Positions 25,233-33,651 of a DNA stretch of 64,000 bases are shown here, in pieces; within the stretch, counting starts at the first letter, position 1; each line of letters starts with the position of its first letter. This DNA comes from Stappia sp. (GTDB lineage: Bacteria; Pseudomonadota; Alphaproteobacteria; Rhizobiales; Stappiaceae). A program made the translations under genes and the position numbers. The notes beneath the pieces are model-generated. The model did no database searches and was not told where the DNA came from. It saw only the letters and a program-made list of their open reading frames with translations. Location of the stretch: NCBI RefSeq assembly GCF_040110915.1, contig NZ_CP157793.1, positions 446,939 to 510,938 on the forward strand, in the 5' to 3' direction.

Positions 25233-26552
25233 ATGCGTCTCGACGAATGGCTGGCCCAGGCCAGGGAAACCCGCTCCGCATTTGCCCGTCGCGCCGGTCT
25301 GTCGCCGGCCGCGGTCACGGCCTTGTGCAAAGATCCCGGCGTGTGGGTTTCGCGCGACAGCGCCGAGCGCATCGCCGCCGCCACCGGTGGCGCGGTGACC
25401 CCGAATGACCTTCTCGGCTTGAAAGGACCCAAGGCCTTGGATCAGTCCCAGACCCGCGTCGCGGACGCGATCCGCGCATTCGAGCGCGGCGAAATGCTCG
25501 TCGTCACCGACGACGACGACCGCGAGAACGAAGGCGATCTGATCGTCGCGGCGTCGCTCGTCACGCCGGAGCAGATGGCCTTCATGGTGCGTCACACCTC
25601 CGGCATTGTCTGTGCGCCCATGACCCGGGAAACGGCGCGGCGGTTGCGCCTCGATCCCATGGTGGCGACCAATGACGCCCCGCTGGCGACCGCCTTCACG
25701 ATCTCCGTCGACTATCGTCACGGCTTGACCACCGGCATCTCCGCCGAGGAGCGCTGCTCGACCGTGCGCGGGCTCGCCAATTCCAATGCGGGCGCGGAGG
25801 ATTTCGTGCGTCCCGGCCACGTGTTTCCGTTGATCGCGCGCGAGGGCGGGGTGCTGATGCGCTCCGGCCACACGGAAGCCGCCGTCGACCTGTGTCGCCT
25901 CGCCGGCGTCGAGGAAGTCGGCGTGATCTGCGAGCTGGTCAATGACGACGGCACGGTCAAGCGGGGCGCGCAGGTGGCGGAATTCGCCGCCGAGAACAAC
26001 CTGAAGATGGTGTCCGTGGCCGATCTGATCGCCTGGCGCCAGCGCACCGAGCGTCTGGTGGAGCGCGTCAGCGAACAGCCGGTCGAGACCGTGGCGGGCC
26101 CGGCCTATGCCGTGACCTATTCCACGCCCTACGACCCCATGCACCATGTGGCGATCGTCTATGGCGACATTCTCGATGGGCGGAATGTTCCGGTGCGGCT
26201 GCAGCTGGAATCGGTGCTCGACGACGTCTTCGGCGAAACCCGGGTGCTCGACGACGTGATGCGCGATTTCGCCGGGCGCGGACGCGGCGTCGTCGTCTAT
26301 CTGCGCGAGGGCTCCGTCGGCGTCGCCCGCCAGACGCGTCGTCCGCGCTCCGATCTGGCGGCGGCTGAACTGGAGGAGCATCAGTCCGCGCAGGCGCGCG
26401 AGGAGCAATGGCGCGAGGTCGGCCTCGGCGCGCAGATCCTCAAGGATCTGGGCGTGAACTCCATCACCCTGCTGGCGTCGCGCCAGCGCCACTATGTCGG
26501 TCTCGAGGGATTCGGCATCGTGATCGAGGGCACGGAGATCCGCGAGATCTGA
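25233..26552 (+). CDS. ribB: HTH-domain fused to DHBP synthase with degenerate GTP cyclohydrolase II half (RibBX-like)
   Basis: This 439-residue protein has three parts. Residues 1-62 form a Cro/CI-type helix-turn-helix (RSAFARRAGLSPAAVTALCKD... ERIAAATGGAVTPNDLLG). Residues 72-270 are 3,4-dihydroxy-2-butanone-4-phosphate synthase, with DDDDRENEGDLIVAA, TSGIVCAPM and LTTGISAEERCSTVR, making the four-carbon riboflavin precursor from ribulose 5-phosphate. Residues 285-439 resemble GTP cyclohydrolase II, but the zinc Cys motif is gone (VRLQLESVLDDVFGETR at 321-337) and the active-site region is altered, so this half should be inactive, like rhizobial RibBX. Two matching palindromes lie in the 59 bp upstream. 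Autoregulation is inference. Confidence 0.93.
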   Translation: MRLDEWLAQARETRSAFARRAGLSPAAVTALCKDPGVWVSRDSAERIAAATGGAVTPNDLLGLKGPKALDQSQTRVADAIRAFERGEMLVVTDDDDRENEGDLIVAASLVTPEQMAFMVRHTSGIVCAPMTRETARRLRLDPMVATNDAPLATAFTISVDYRHGLTTGISAEERCSTVRGLANSNAGAEDFVRPGHVFPLIAREGGVLMRSGHTEAAVDLCRLAGVEEVGVICELVNDDGTVKRGAQVAEFAAENNLKMVSVADLIAWRQRTERLVERVSEQPVETVAGPAYAVTYSTPYDPMHHVAIVYGDILDGRNVPVRLQLESVLDDVFGETRVLDDVMRDFAGRGRGVVVYLREGSVGVARQTRRPRSDLAAAELEEHQSAQAREEQWREVGLGAQILKDLGVNSITLLASRQRHYVGLEGFGIVIEGTEIREI

Positions 26553-26605
26553 GCCGTCTGGCGCGCGCTCTCCCGGGACGGGCAGGGCGCGGGCCGCGGT
26601 TTCTC

Positions 26606-26669
26606 GCTGCCCCTCCCTCCGTTCGTATCCGTAGGCTCGTATACGGAGGGGCGTCTGCGGAGGCAGCGG
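26606..26669. other. Nested inverted repeats after ribB
   Basis: CCCTCCGT at 26615-26622 pairs with ACGGAGGG at 26643-26650, TCCGTA with TACGGA inside it, and GCTGCC with GGCAGC outside, giving a long potential hairpin 55-115 bp after the ribB stop. No T run follows on the plus strand, so it may be an RNA 3'-end structure rather than an intrinsic terminator. Confidence 0.4.
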
Positions 26670-26825
26670 GCGCAATGGCGACCCTTGCGCCACCCTTGCG
26701 CCTCACGGTGCGACCCTGCCGAGGCGGCATATATCGGTCCGATGGACATCGGGGATTGATCCGACAAGACCCGGTCGCGCGGGGCGCGCCGCACCTGCCA
26801 AGAGCTTGATCACGCTGTCGGAATC

Positions 26826-26856
26826 AAAAAAAGAGGCCGTGCCAAGGCACGGCCTC
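26826..26856 (-). terminator. Intrinsic terminator on the minus strand
   Basis: GAGGCCGTGCC and GGCACGGCCTC (26833-26856) form a perfect 11 bp stem, followed on the minus strand by seven T residues. No protein gene on the minus strand lies to its right before dxs, which points to a non-coding transcript ending here. Confidence 0.9.
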
Positions 26857-26944
26857 AAGTCGATCACTGTGCACGTGGCCCCATCGACCACAACTTCTAT
26901 TTAGTAGTTTCCGTCTGGATTTTCATCACCCAAATGGGTGAGGC
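26826..26944 (-). ncRNA. Candidate small RNA, about 119 nt
   Basis: On the minus strand a perfect TATAAT (26956-26951) is followed by about 119 nt ending in a strong intrinsic terminator. The stretch has a 5' hairpin (TCACCC/GGGTGA arms, 26926-26941), a second inverted repeat GTCGAT...ATCGAC in the middle, and the terminator stem. It also contains a nine-codon frame MKIQTETTK right after the first hairpin, which could be a leader peptide or chance. No good -35 hexamer is seen. I cannot match it to a named RNA family. Confidence 0.65.
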
Positions 26945-26950
26945 GTGCCG

Positions 26951-26956
26951 ATTATA
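26951..26956 (-). promoter_or_regulatory. -10 element TATAAT of the candidate small RNA
   Basis: An exact TATAAT in this very GC-rich DNA is notable. The region 16-18 bp upstream (minus strand) reads CCAAAATA, a poor -35 element, so an activator or a relaxed promoter would be needed. Expected transcription start is near 26944. Confidence 0.55.
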
Positions 26957-27146
26957 TCCAAAAAAACCTAGGTATTTTGGACAGGGTGTTTTGTCGCGGG
27001 AGCCTGGCCGGGGTGGTGCCCCGACGAGCGGAGCGGCGGGCAAAGGGCCTTTGAAGACAGGGAATTTGCGCCTTATGTGCCAATGATGATAAGGAGCGCG
27101 CTTGGCCCCACGCGCGCTCGCGCCCCCGACATTTGGGATCACAACC

Positions 27147-29066
27147 GTGTATCAGCGCCCCTCAACGCCGCTTCTCGACAAGGTCGCCACGCCGGCCGAC
27201 CTGCGACAGGTCTCCGAAGCCGATCTTCCCCGGCTCGCCGAGGAATTGCGCGCCGAGATGATCGACGCCGTCTCCGTGACCGGCGGTCATCTGGGCGCGG
27301 GGCTCGGCGTGGTCGAGCTGACGCTGGCGCTGCACTATGTGTTCGAGACGCCGCGCGACCGCCTGATCTGGGACGTCGGCCACCAGTGCTATCCGCACAA
27401 GATCCTGACGGGGCGGCGCGACCGCATCCGCACCCTGCGTCAGGGCGACGGCCTGTCGGGCTTCACCAAGCGCGCGGAGAGCGACTACGACCCCTTCGGC
27501 GCGGCGCATTCCTCCACCTCGATCTCGGCGGGGCTCGGCATGGCCGTGGCGCGCGATCTCGATGGGGAAAAGAACAATGTCATCGCGGTGATCGGCGACG
27601 GGGCCATGTCGGCCGGCATGGCCTATGAGGCGATGAACAACGCCGGCGCGCAGCACTCGCGCCTGATCGTGATTCTCAATGACAACGACATGTCGATCGC
27701 CCCGCCGGTCGGGGCCATGAGCGCTTATCTGGCGCGTCTCGTGTCGGGCCGCACCTATCTCACCCTGCGCGATGCCGCCAAGCAACTGGCCAAGGCCCTG
27801 CCGCGCCAGCTGCAGCAGAAGGCGGCGCGGGCCGAGGAATACGCCCGCGGTTTCTGGACCGGCGGCACGCTGTTCGAGGAACTGGGCTTCTATTACGTCG
27901 GGCCGGTCGACGGACATAACCTCGACCACCTGCTTCCCGTCCTGAAGAACGTGCGCGACACCCATCAGGGGCCGGTGCTGATCCACGCCGTGACGCGCAA
28001 GGGGAAGGGCTACGCGCCGGCGGAGAACTCCGCCGACAAGTATCACGGCGTCGCCAAGTTCGATGTCGTCACCGGCAAGCAGTCCAAGCCCAAGGCCAAT
28101 GCGCCGTCCTACACCCGCGTCTTCGCCGAAAGCCTGATCCAGGAGGCGCAGGCCGACGACAAGATCGTCGGCGTGACCGCGGCCATGCCGGACGGCACCG
28201 GGCTCGACCTGTTCGGCGAGGCCTTCCCCACGCGCATGTTCGACGTCGGCATCGCCGAACAGCACGCGGTGACCTTTTCCGCCGGCATGGCGACGGAAGG
28301 CTACAAGCCGTTCTGCGCGATCTACTCCACCTTCCTGCAGCGCGGTTACGACCAGGTCGTGCACGACGTGGCGATCCAGGGCCTGCCGGTGCGCTTTCCC
28401 ATCGACCGGGCCGGTCTCGTCGGGGCGGACGGTCCGACCCATGCCGGCAGTTTCGACACCGCCTATCTCGCCTGCCTGCCGGGCTTCGTGGTGATGGCCG
28501 CCGGCGACGAGGCGGAATTGCGCCACATGGTCGCGACCGCCGCCGCCTATGACGAGGGGCCGGTGTCCTTCCGCTATCCGCGCGGCGAGGGCATGGGCGT
28601 CGATCTGCCCGAGCGCGGCGAGGTTCTGGAGATCGGGCGCGGGCGCGTGCTGCGCGAGGGCAGCAAGGTGGCGCTCCTGTCCTTCGGCGGGCGCTTGCGC
28701 GAGTGCCTGCTCGCGGCCGACGAACTCGACGCCGCCGGCCTGTCGACCACAGTTGCCGACGCGCGCTTCGCCAAGCCGCTCGATACGGATCTGATCCTGC
28801 GGCTGGCGCGCGAGCACGAGGTGCTGATCCTCATCGAGGAGGGCTCGGTCGGTGGTTTCGCCAGCCATGTGCTGCAGCTGCTCGCGAGCCGGGGCGCCCT
28901 CGATGCCGGCCTCAAGGTGCGGCCCATGTGCCTGCCGGATCGCTTCCTCGATCAGGACAAGCCGGAGCGCATGTACAAGGATGCCGGGCTCGACGCCGAG
29001 GGCATCCTGAAGACCGCCTTCGAGGCGCTGGGCGCGTCGGCCGGCGCCGCCGCCCGCCGGGCCTGA
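27147..29066 (+). CDS. dxs: 1-deoxy-D-xylulose-5-phosphate synthase
   Basis: Dxs condenses pyruvate and glyceraldehyde 3-phosphate to start the MEP isoprenoid pathway, using thiamine diphosphate. The protein has [16 protein letters not shown], the ThDP motif [38 protein letters not shown] with the catalytic Glu, and [15 protein letters not shown]. The GTG at 27147 gives a normal family N-terminus ([12 protein letters not shown]) of 639 residues; a TTG at 27102 with AAGGAG five bases upstream would add 15 residues, so the true start is uncertain. In many relatives xseB, dxs, tlyA and an RNA methyltransferase gene are adjacent; here dxs is 3.8 kb from tlyA. Confidence 0.96.
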   Translation: MYQRPSTPLLDKVATPADLRQVSEADLPRLAEELRAEMIDAVSVTGGHLGAGLGVVELTLALHYVFETPRDRLIWDVGHQCYPHKILTGRRDRIRTLRQGDGLSGFTKRAESDYDPFGAAHSSTSISAGLGMAVARDLDGEKNNVIAVIGDGAMSAGMAYEAMNNAGAQHSRLIVILNDNDMSIAPPVGAMSAYLARLVSGRTYLTLRDAAKQLAKALPRQLQQKAARAEEYARGFWTGGTLFEELGFYYVGPVDGHNLDHLLPVLKNVRDTHQGPVLIHAVTRKGKGYAPAENSADKYHGVAKFDVVTGKQSKPKANAPSYTRVFAESLIQEAQADDKIVGVTAAMPDGTGLDLFGEAFPTRMFDVGIAEQHAVTFSAGMATEGYKPFCAIYSTFLQRGYDQVVHDVAIQGLPVRFPIDRAGLVGADGPTHAGSFDTAYLACLPGFVVMAAGDEAELRHMVATAAAYDEGPVSFRYPRGEGMGVDLPERGEVLEIGRGRVLREGSKVALLSFGGRLRECLLAADELDAAGLSTTVADARFAKPLDTDLILRLAREHEVLILIEEGSVGGFASHVLQLLASRGALDAGLKVRPMCLPDRFLDQDKPERMYKDAGLDAEGILKTAFEALGASAGAAARRA

Positions 29067-29413
29067 CCGCGCGCGGCGCAAGCTATGCGGCACGCGCCGC
29101 AGGCATGCGTTTCGTCTTGATTGACAAGCCTGAAGTCGTCTGAGACGGTCGCACCAAGTCGCGGACGCCGATGCAAGTCGGCGTTCGTTCTGTTTCGGGG
29201 TCTCATCCGCATGGTCGCGCTTGTGCGCGCCGATCCGGCATTCGTGCCGGCACGTCGGTGGAGTGGCTTCGAGAGCGTCACACAGGCGAGGGTGGAACAG
29301 GTCTGCCGTTGCGGCAGGGCACGCAAGTGCGCCGACCCGACCTCGCAATCATCCGCATCGGCCGCGCCTCGCGCCGGCCCGGCCCTCCGAACCAGAAAGA
29401 CGGGAGCGTGTTC
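29067..29413. other. Intergenic region between dxs and the MFS gene
   Basis: This 347 bp gap holds the possible dxs terminator, a perfect TTGACA at 29121-29126 that could be a -35 element (with a poor GACGGT 17 bp later), and a CCGGCA-TTCG-TGCCGG hairpin at 29235-29250. No gene is seen; the open frame ahead of the MFS start at 29414 lacks coding features. Confidence 0.45.
29165..29195 (+). terminator. Possible dxs terminator
   Basis: ACGCCGA and TCGGCGT (29165-29184) form a seven-base stem with a TGCAAG loop, followed by the T-rich TCGTTCTGTTTC. It lies about 100 bp after the dxs stop. The T tract is interrupted, so strength is uncertain. Confidence 0.45.
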
Positions 29414-30856
29414 ATGGCTCAGGCTCTGGCGCCGGTGACGGCGCTGCTTTTGTCGATCGCCCTGCTCATTGCCGGGCACGGTCTGCAAAGCACGCTTCTG
29501 CCGCTTGCGGGCGCGCAGTTCGACTTCTCCGACGTGGCGATCGGTACGATCTCGTCGAGTTACTTCTTCGGTCTCGTGCTGGGCTGCATCGGCGCGCCCT
29601 ATGTCATCATGCGCGCCGGTCACATCCGCGCCTTCGCGGCGCTGGTGTCGCTGATGTCGGGGGCGGCGATCCTGCATCCGATCGTGGTCGAGCCGATCAC
29701 CTGGAGCGTGATCCGCATCGTCTCGGGTTTCTGCCTGGCCGGCTTCTACATGATCGTGGAAAGCTGGCTCAACGAGCAGGCCAGCAACGAGAACCGCGGC
29801 ACGATCATGTCGATCTACATTCTTCTGGTCTACGCGAGCATGACGCTGGGCCAGGTGTCGATCACGACGATGGATGTGGCGACCTTCGTGCCCTTCGCGG
29901 TGGCCTCCGTGGCCGTGAGCCTTGCGGTGATTCCGGTTTCGCTGACCACCGCCAACCAGCCGGCGCCGATCACCGTGGTGCGGTTTCGTCCGATCAAGCT
30001 CTACCGGACCTCGCCGACGGCGCTGGTCGCGGTGCTGATGATCGGCGTGACCCAGGGCGCGATCTGGATGATGACGCCGCTCTACGGCATCCAGATCGGG
30101 CTGACGATCAATGAGGCCGCCTTCTTCGCGGCGGCGATCATGGGCACCGGCGCGCTCGTGCAATGGCCCTTCGGGCGCCTGTCGGACCGCTTCGACCGTC
30201 GTCTCGTGCTTCTCGGCCTGGCCGGCGCGGCGGTGGTGATCTCGCTGGTGCCGTCGGTCCTCGCGATCGACGGTTTCTGGATGGCGATGACGCTGGCGGT
30301 GGCGATCGGCGTCGCCACCCAGCCGGCCTATGCGATCGCCGCCTCGCACGGCTACGACTACGCCGACCCCGAGGAATACGTCGAAACCTCCTCCGGCCTG
30401 ACGCTCGCCTTCGGCATCGGCTCGGCCTTCGGACCGCTGACGGCCTCGCTGCTGATGGACCGCGCCGGACCGTCGGGCCTGTTCCTGCTGGTCGCGATCG
30501 TTCAGTTCGCCATGGCGGCCTATATCGTCAGCCGCCTGTTCCAGCGCTCGTCGCTGCCGGCGGAGGAAAAGACCGACTACGACTACGCCTCGACCGCCTC
30601 CGTCGGTACCGTCATCTCGCCCGAGCCGCTCGACGTGGAAGACCCGCAGGTCATCCCGCCGGAGGAGTTCCCGGCCTATGACTACGACACCGAGGAAAGC
30701 GACGAGAGCGAGACGGTCCACGACGAGCATGTGGCGGCGAGCGAGCCCGCTCCGCCGAAGCCGCGCGTGCGCTGGCGCCGCCCCGCGCCGCACGGCCGGA
30801 TGCGGCAAATGATGCCTCGACGCCGCCGCCGAGTTGCGGCATTGTCGCGCGCATGA
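29414..30856 (+). CDS. MFS transporter (YcaD-like) with long acidic C-terminal tail
   Basis: This 480-residue inner-membrane carrier has about 12 hydrophobic segments in the first ~380 residues, beginning ALLLSIALLIAGHGLQSTLLPLAG, with the inter-repeat motif GRLSDRFDRR typical of the major facilitator superfamily. The pattern resembles the YcaD/DHA family. The last ~100 residues are cytoplasmic, rich in Asp, Glu, Pro and Tyr (DYDYAS..., AYDYDTEESDESE) and end in an Arg-rich stretch. GGGAG precedes the ATG at 29414. Its stop overlaps the next start as ATGA, so it leads the copper-related group. Substrate unknown; metal or drug efflux is possible. Confidence 0.87.
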   Translation: MAQALAPVTALLLSIALLIAGHGLQSTLLPLAGAQFDFSDVAIGTISSSYFFGLVLGCIGAPYVIMRAGHIRAFAALVSLMSGAAILHPIVVEPITWSVIRIVSGFCLAGFYMIVESWLNEQASNENRGTIMSIYILLVYASMTLGQVSITTMDVATFVPFAVASVAVSLAVIPVSLTTANQPAPITVVRFRPIKLYRTSPTALVAVLMIGVTQGAIWMMTPLYGIQIGLTINEAAFFAAAIMGTGALVQWPFGRLSDRFDRRLVLLGLAGAAVVISLVPSVLAIDGFWMAMTLAVAIGVATQPAYAIAASHGYDYADPEEYVETSSGLTLAFGIGSAFGPLTASLLMDRAGPSGLFLLVAIVQFAMAAYIVSRLFQRSSLPAEEKTDYDYASTASVGTVISPEPLDVEDPQVIPPEEFPAYDYDTEESDESETVHDEHVAASEPAPPKPRVRWRRPAPHGRMRQMMPRRRRRVAALSRA

Positions 30857-31263
30857 TCGGACGGTCCGACTTCCTTCGTCTCTTGCGCCGCGAGGCGCTG
30901 CCGCTGGCCGTTGTCGCGATGCTGGCCCTGTTCCTGCAGGGCCTGATCGCGCCGATGGTCGCGGCCGCGACGAGCGTCGGCGGGCCGAATCCCTTCGATC
31001 TCTGCCTGACCCTCGACGCCGCCGCCGACGAGCCCGCGCCCTCCGGCGATCCGGGCGGGCACGGTCATGACGCCTGTCCCTGCGGTCCCGTCTGCCCGCA
31101 TGCCAGCGCTTGCGTGAACGCGCGCGGTCTCGCCCCCGCGTCCCCCTGGGCGCTCGACGCCGACCCTGCGTCGGCTCCCGGCCTGCGGGCACATCTGGAG
31201 GCGCGCCCCGACCGGGCGGCCTTCCTGCGCGCGCGCGGCATCCGCGGTCCCCCATCCATGTGA
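30853..31263 (+). CDS. DUF2946-like membrane-anchored Cys/His protein
   Basis: This 136-residue protein starts with a single hydrophobic segment (ALPLAVVAMLALFLQGLIAPMVAAA) and then a small domain with FDLCLTLDAAA and HGHDACPCGPVCPHASAC. The pattern resembles DUF2946, small proteins often found by copper genes. The His-Gly-His and Cys clusters could bind metal; that is inference. It overlaps the MFS stop by four bases and precedes the PCuAC chaperone gene, which supports a copper role. Confidence 0.65.
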   Translation: MIGRSDFLRLLRREALPLAVVAMLALFLQGLIAPMVAAATSVGGPNPFDLCLTLDAAADEPAPSGDPGGHGHDACPCGPVCPHASACVNARGLAPASPWALDADPASAPGLRAHLEARPDRAAFLRARGIRGPPSM

Positions 31264-31408
31264 GAGTTATCCGGCGCGCCTCCGCCCTCGCCGGAGCCCG
31301 CGTCCTTGCCGGCCGATACGCCGGTGTCTTCTCTTTTCGCATTCAAAAACCGCACTCGGAGCCGTTTTCCCGCTTGGATCGGCCGCGTGCGTCTCACACG
31401 CTTGATGG

Positions 31409-31948
31409 ATGAAACTCATGACCTTCGTGAAAACCCTCGCTCTCGCCGCCGCGCTCGCCACGCCCTTCGTGCTGGGCTCCGTGCCCGCCTCCGCCGGGGA
31501 CGTCACCGTCGGCGACCTGACGCTCTCCAACGCCTGGACCCGCGCCACGCCGCCGCGCGCCATGGCCGGCGGCGGCTTCGTCACCATCACCAATGCGGGC
31601 GAGGCCGACCGTCTCGTCGCCGCCTCCGCGCCGGTTTCGGAAAAGACCGAACTGCATGAGATGGTCGTCACCGACGGCGTGATGAAGATGCGCGAGATGG
31701 AAGGCGGCATCGAGATTCCCGCCGGCGGGACCGTGGACCTGAAGCCGGGCGGCCTCCATGTGATGTTCATGGGCCTCAAGGCGCCGATCAAGGAGGGCGA
31801 GACCGTGCCGGTGACGCTCACCTTCGAGAACGCCGGCACCGTCGAAGTGTCCTTCACCGCGGAGAAGATCGGCGCCAAGGGCATGGGCATGGGCACCGGG
31901 GGCGGCATGAACGGCACCGGCATGAAGCACGGCCAGTCCAAGAACTGA
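31409..31948 (+). CDS. Periplasmic copper chaperone PCu(A)C
   Basis: PCu(A)C proteins carry Cu(I) in the periplasm to cytochrome oxidase subunit II. The 179-residue precursor has a Sec signal (ALAAALATPFVLGSVPASAG), the motif spaced ELHEMVV...MKMREM...GLHVMFMGL giving the H-x-M ligand set, and a Met/Gly-rich tail MGMGTGGGMNGTGMKHG that could bind extra copper. SCO begins 7 bp downstream, so both are one operon. The ATG at 31409 has only a weak ribosome site; 31418 is an in-frame alternative. Confidence 0.93.
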   Translation: MKLMTFVKTLALAAALATPFVLGSVPASAGDVTVGDLTLSNAWTRATPPRAMAGGGFVTITNAGEADRLVAASAPVSEKTELHEMVVTDGVMKMREMEGGIEIPAGGTVDLKPGGLHVMFMGLKAPIKEGETVPVTLTFENAGTVEVSFTAEKIGAKGMGMGTGGGMNGTGMKHGQSKN

Positions 31949-31955
31949 GGAAACG

Positions 31956-32576
31956 ATGTCCGGTTTGAAACTCATTCGCTATGGAGCATGGGCGGCGGTT
32001 GCCGCCCTGCTCGTCGTGGTCGGCTATGTGACGGTCGGCTACTACCAGCAGGCATCGGAGGGCGGCGGGCTGATCTCGCCCGTCGCCTCCATCGGCGGGC
32101 CGTTCACGCTGACGGACGCGGCGCGCGAGGTCGAAGTCACCGAGGCCGACTTCAAGGGCAAGCCCTCGGCCTTCTTCTTCGGCTTCACCTATTGCCCCGA
32201 CGTATGCCCGACGACGCTCGCCGAAACGCAGGGCTGGATCGAGGAATTGGGGGACGATGCCGACAAGATCGACTTCGCCTTCATCTCCGTCGATCCGGAG
32301 CGCGACACGCCCGAGGTCATGCGCGACTACGTCGCGGCCTTCGACGAACGCATCCGTCCGCTGACCGGCACGCGGGCGCAGACCGACGCGATCATCGAGG
32401 CCTATCGGGTCTACGCCAAGCGGGTGGAGCTCGACGACGGCGACTACACGATGGACCACACCGCCTCGGTCTTCCTGATGGATGCGGACAACCGGTTCGT
32501 CGGCACGATCGCCTGGGGCGAGGCGCATGAAAACGCCATGGCGAAGCTGCGCCGCTTGATCGACACGGCGTCCTGA
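31956..32576 (+). CDS. SCO1/SenC-family copper metallochaperone
   Basis: SCO proteins insert copper into the CuA site of cytochrome c oxidase or reduce its cysteines. This 206-residue protein has one N-terminal membrane anchor (AWAAVAALLVVVGYVTVGYY), a thioredoxin-like domain with FTYCPDVCPTTL (CxxxC ligands) and the later His in TMDHTASVFLMD. All three copper ligands are therefore present. It follows the PCu(A)C gene by 7 bp. Confidence 0.95.
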   Translation: MSGLKLIRYGAWAAVAALLVVVGYVTVGYYQQASEGGGLISPVASIGGPFTLTDAAREVEVTEADFKGKPSAFFFGFTYCPDVCPTTLAETQGWIEELGDDADKIDFAFISVDPERDTPEVMRDYVAAFDERIRPLTGTRAQTDAIIEAYRVYAKRVELDDGDYTMDHTASVFLMDADNRFVGTIAWGEAHENAMAKLRRLIDTAS

Positions 32577-32590
32577 CGGACACTCGCGGC

Positions 32591-32818
32591 ATGAGCGCGC
32601 ACAGCGAGATCCTGCCCATCGCCGAGACCGGCGACACCGCACCCGGTTCGACCGGGCCCGGGTCGCCGGATCGTGGCGGGGAGGCGTCCGGCGGTCTGAT
32701 CCTGCCCGCCGTGCTGTTCTTCGCCATCGCGATGGCGGCGACGCTCGGCCTGTGGTGGCTCTACGGCGAGCGGCTCTTCGTCGACCGGCTGCTGACGGGG
32801 CTCGCCAATTGCTTCTGA
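32591..32818 (+). CDS. Small single-span membrane protein, 75 aa
   Basis: I do not recognise this protein. The first ~35 residues are hydrophilic and Gly/Pro/Ser-rich, then PAVLFFAIAMAATLGLWWLYGERLFVDRLL forms one transmembrane helix and a short amphipathic end. It lies 14 bp after SCO, is on the same strand and has matching codon bias. Its position suggests it helps copper delivery or oxidase assembly, but there is no direct sequence evidence. Confidence 0.7.
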   Translation: MSAHSEILPIAETGDTAPGSTGPGSPDRGGEASGGLILPAVLFFAIAMAATLGLWWLYGERLFVDRLLTGLANCF

Positions 32819-32845
32819 CCAGCGTGTCCGGGCCGGGGCGTCGCC

Positions 32846-33589
32846 ATGGCTGAGCGCCTGCGTCTCGATCAGCTTCTGGTGCAGCGCGGGCTGGCCGAAA
32901 CGCGCGCGCGCGCCCGCGACGCGATCCTGCGGGGCACGGTGCGTGTCGCAGGCGCGCCTGCCGACAAGCCGGCGCAGCGTGTGCCTCTGGACGCGGAGAT
33001 CGCGTTTGACGATCCCGCCGCGGGCTATGTCTCGCGCGCGGCGTTGAAACTCGTCGGCGCGCTCGATGCCTTTCCCATATCCGTTCAGGGCCGCATCGCG
33101 CTCGACCTCGGCGCCTCGACCGGCGGCTTCACGCAGGTGCTGCTGGAGGCGGGGGCGGCGAAGGTGCACGCCATCGACGTCGGTCACGACCAGCTGCACC
33201 CGCGCATCGCCGCCGAACCGCGCGTGGTGCGGCGCGATGGCGTGAACGCCCGCGCGCTCACCCTCGCGGATCTCGACGGCGACCGGCCGGGGGTCGTGGT
33301 GAGCGACATGAGCTTCATCTCGCTGCGTCTGGCGCTGCCGCCCGCGCTCGATCTGGCGGCCCCCGGCGCCGACGGCGTGTTTCTGGTCAAGCCGCAGTTC
33401 GAGGCGGGGCGGGAGAACATCGGCAAGAAGGGACTTGTCGATCCCGAGACCGGGGCGGGATGCGCGCGCGCCATCGCCGACTGGCTGGCCGCCCGGCCCG
33501 GCTGGCAGGTGCGCGGCCTTGAACCCTCGCCGATCACGGGCAGTGACGGCAACGCCGAATGGCTGCTGGTGGCGCGCAAGGAAGCGTGA
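32846..33589 (+). CDS. tlyA: TlyA-family 16S/23S rRNA 2'-O-methyltransferase
   Basis: TlyA proteins, once called haemolysins, methylate ribose in ribosomal RNA. The 247-residue protein has an N-terminal S4 RNA-binding domain (RLRLDQLLVQRGLAETRARARDAILRG) and an FtsJ-like SAM-dependent methyltransferase domain with ALDLGASTGGFTQVLLEAGA and VVSDMSFISLRLALPPAL; the KPQFE motif is at VKPQFEAGRENIG. Length fits. The start ATG at 32846 lies 27 bp past the previous stop. An RNA methyltransferase gene follows. Confidence 0.95.
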   Translation: MAERLRLDQLLVQRGLAETRARARDAILRGTVRVAGAPADKPAQRVPLDAEIAFDDPAAGYVSRAALKLVGALDAFPISVQGRIALDLGASTGGFTQVLLEAGAAKVHAIDVGHDQLHPRIAAEPRVVRRDGVNARALTLADLDGDRPGVVVSDMSFISLRLALPPALDLAAPGADGVFLVKPQFEAGRENIGKKGLVDPETGAGCARAIADWLAARPGWQVRGLEPSPITGSDGNAEWLLVARKEA

Positions 33590-33651
33590 CAATCGCCGGG
33601 CCGGGCGCCATTGCGCTTGCAAGTCCCGCCCGCGCGCTGTAACCGGCGCCC

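Noticed and set aside
26832..26857. Terminator for ribB on the plus strand
   Set aside because: The T run is on the minus strand only; on the plus strand the hairpin is followed by AAGTCGATCA.
26897..27142. Minus-strand frame of 81 codons ending in MKIQTETTK
   Set aside because: It crosses the TATAAT of the candidate small RNA and overlaps the dxs start region; at most the last nine codons could be a leader peptide.
27162..29348. Minus-strand open frame of 728 codons opposite dxs
   Set aside because: dxs is unmistakable on the plus strand; the frame is a codon-bias shadow rich in Arg, Gly and His.
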